Shown here piece after piece: positions 5,883 to 6,536 of a DNA stretch of 6,536 bases. Where the stretch lies: positions 1 to 6,536 of the forward strand of contig JAAYHT010000092.1 in NCBI GenBank assembly GCA_012735285.1, read 5' to 3'. Each line of letters begins with the position of its first letter. Position 1 is the stretch's first letter. The notes under the pieces are model-generated. The model was not told the origin of the DNA, ran no database searches, and saw only the letters and a list, made by a program, of their open reading frames with translations. This DNA is from Clostridiales bacterium (GTDB lineage: Bacteria; Bacillota; Clostridia; Peptostreptococcales; Anaerovoracaceae). A program made the position numbers and the translations under genes.

Positions 5883-5912
5883 ATGATGAGCTTGCTCTCA
5901 TCATTTATTTTT
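5883..5912 (+). promoter_or_regulatory. Terminator-like hairpin in the MATE leader, candidate attenuator
   Basis: ATGATGAG (5883-5890) and CTCATCAT (5897-5904) form an 8-bp stem with a 6-base loop. It is followed by a T-rich tract (TTATTTTTT, 5904-5912). The structure lies downstream of a strong promoter and 38 bases upstream of the MATE start codon, so it would end transcription early unless overcome. A back-up terminator for the preceding gene is the simpler alternative, but that gene already has a strong one. A 19-codon open frame (ATG 5883 to TAA 5940-5942) covers the hairpin but lacks a ribosome site. Confidence 0.5.
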
Positions 5913-5942
5913 TCAAACTATACATTAAAAGGACTCACATAA

Positions 5943-6536
5943 ATGGAAGATAAAAATATTCTAGGTGAAGAAAAGATATATAGATTGTTAATAAAGTTTT
6001 CACTACCTGCTATCGTAGGAATGACTGTTAACTCTTTATATAATGTGGTAGATAGGATATTCATAGGTAACAGTCCTGATCTGGGAATGAACGGTTTAGC
6101 AGGGATAACTATCTCATTTCCTATTATGATAATAATAATGGCGGTGGGAATTCTTTTTGGTGTTGGGGGAGCAACCAGGTTTGCGATTAAGCTTGGAGAG
6201 GGCAACAAAGAAGAGGCTGAAAAAACTCTCGGTAGCGTTTTTACAATGCTGATCATTAGTTCGGTTGTTCTCACAATACTAGGGCTAGCCTTTCTAAAAC
6301 CCTTGGTGAGAGTATTCGGAGCAAGTGAAGAAGTTGTTCCATATGCAATGGAATATCTTGAAGTGATTCTGCTTGGATCGATCTTTAAAATAGTAAGCAT
6401 GGGCTTAAACAATATTATTCGAGCTGATGGCAGCCCGAAAATTGCAATGTATACGATGCTTATCGGTGCAATAACAAATATTATATTAGACCCCATATTC
6501 ATATTCGGATTTAGAATGGGCATGTTTGGTGCTGCA
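5943..6536 (+). CDS. MATE family efflux transporter, N-terminal part (runs off the window)
   Basis: The frame is open from ATG 5943 to the edge, giving 198 residues, somewhat under half of a typical MATE protein of about 450. MATE transporters export cationic drugs and other toxic compounds using a Na+ or H+ gradient. Family signs are the start L-G-E-E-K-I-Y-R-L-L-I-K-F-S-L-P-A-I (7-24), Y-N-V-V-D-R-I-F-I-G (33-42), I-S-F-P-I-M (57-62), F-G-A-S-E-E-V-V-P-Y-A (125-135), I-R-A-D-G-S-P-K-I-A-M (159-169) and L-D-P-I-F-I-F-G (182-189), similar to MepA-like Firmicute members. Membrane helices fall at about 15-40, 51-75, 95-119, 137-160 and 167-190. The ribosome site AAGGA (5929-5933) is nine bases upstream. 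The 3' part, and any neighbouring regulator, are outside the window; substrates cannot be assigned. Confidence 0.93.
   Translation, partial: MEDKNILGEEKIYRLLIKFSLPAIVGMTVNSLYNVVDRIFIGNSPDLGMNGLAGITISFPIMIIIMAVGILFGVGGATRFAIKLGEGNKEEAEKTLGSVFTMLIISSVVLTILGLAFLKPLVRVFGASEEVVPYAMEYLEVILLGSIFKIVSMGLNNIIRADGSPKIAMYTMLIGAITNIILDPIFIFGFRMGMFGAA

Noticed and set aside
5883..5942. 19-codon open frame as an annotated leader-peptide gene
   Set aside because: No ribosome binding site precedes it, and the frame could be open by chance in so short a stretch; it is mentioned only as part of the leader finding.
5918..6523. 201-codon leftward open frame
   Set aside because: It is the antisense shadow of the MATE gene, whose + strand frame is open to the window edge with clear family motifs.

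Overview
The window looks like chromosomal DNA from a low-GC Gram-positive bacterium, most likely a member of Clostridia or a close relative. The reasons are strong Shine-Dalgarno sites (AAGGAGG type), GTG and TTG starts, A+T-rich spacers with near-consensus housekeeping promoters, a type III pantothenate kinase, an AbiE type IV toxin-antitoxin locus, and an exported enzyme ending in a copper-amine-oxidase-N-terminal-like stalk domain. The species cannot be named from the sequence alone.

Layout, left to right. Positions 1-61 hold a compact structured element (two hairpins around an imperfect palindrome) that includes a rightward terminator touching the end of coaBC. coaBC (47-1240) runs leftward from its own promoter at 1292-1320. 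A divergent promoter region (1361-1455) with several short repeats precedes an intact AbiEi-type antitoxin gene (1483-2244). The partner toxin gene abiEii (2237-2675) overlaps it and is clearly broken: a 74-codon N-terminal piece stops early, and fragments of the C-terminal half follow in other frames with much of the middle missing. coaX (2892-3665) follows with its own promoter and terminator. Next is a 663-residue exported amidohydrolase (3809-5800) with its own terminator. The window ends inside a MATE efflux transporter gene (5943 to the edge), which has a good promoter and a terminator-like hairpin in its leader.

How the genes relate. CoaX and CoaBC together catalyse the first three steps from pantothenate to 4'-phosphopantetheine on the way to coenzyme A, so a decayed AbiE module sits between two genes of one pathway. 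AbiE is a phage-defence type toxin-antitoxin system; here the antitoxin and its putative operator look intact while the nucleotidyltransferase toxin is destroyed, leaving an orphan antitoxin. The amidohydrolase and the MATE gene appear to be separate transcription units with no evident link to CoA synthesis.

I found no RNA genes, CRISPR array, transposase or recognisable riboswitch. The points most worth following up are the dismantled AbiE toxin with its preserved operator, an 11-bp inverted repeat bracketing the AbiE block, the leader of the MATE gene, the exported amidohydrolase-stalk fusion, and the small structured element at the left edge.
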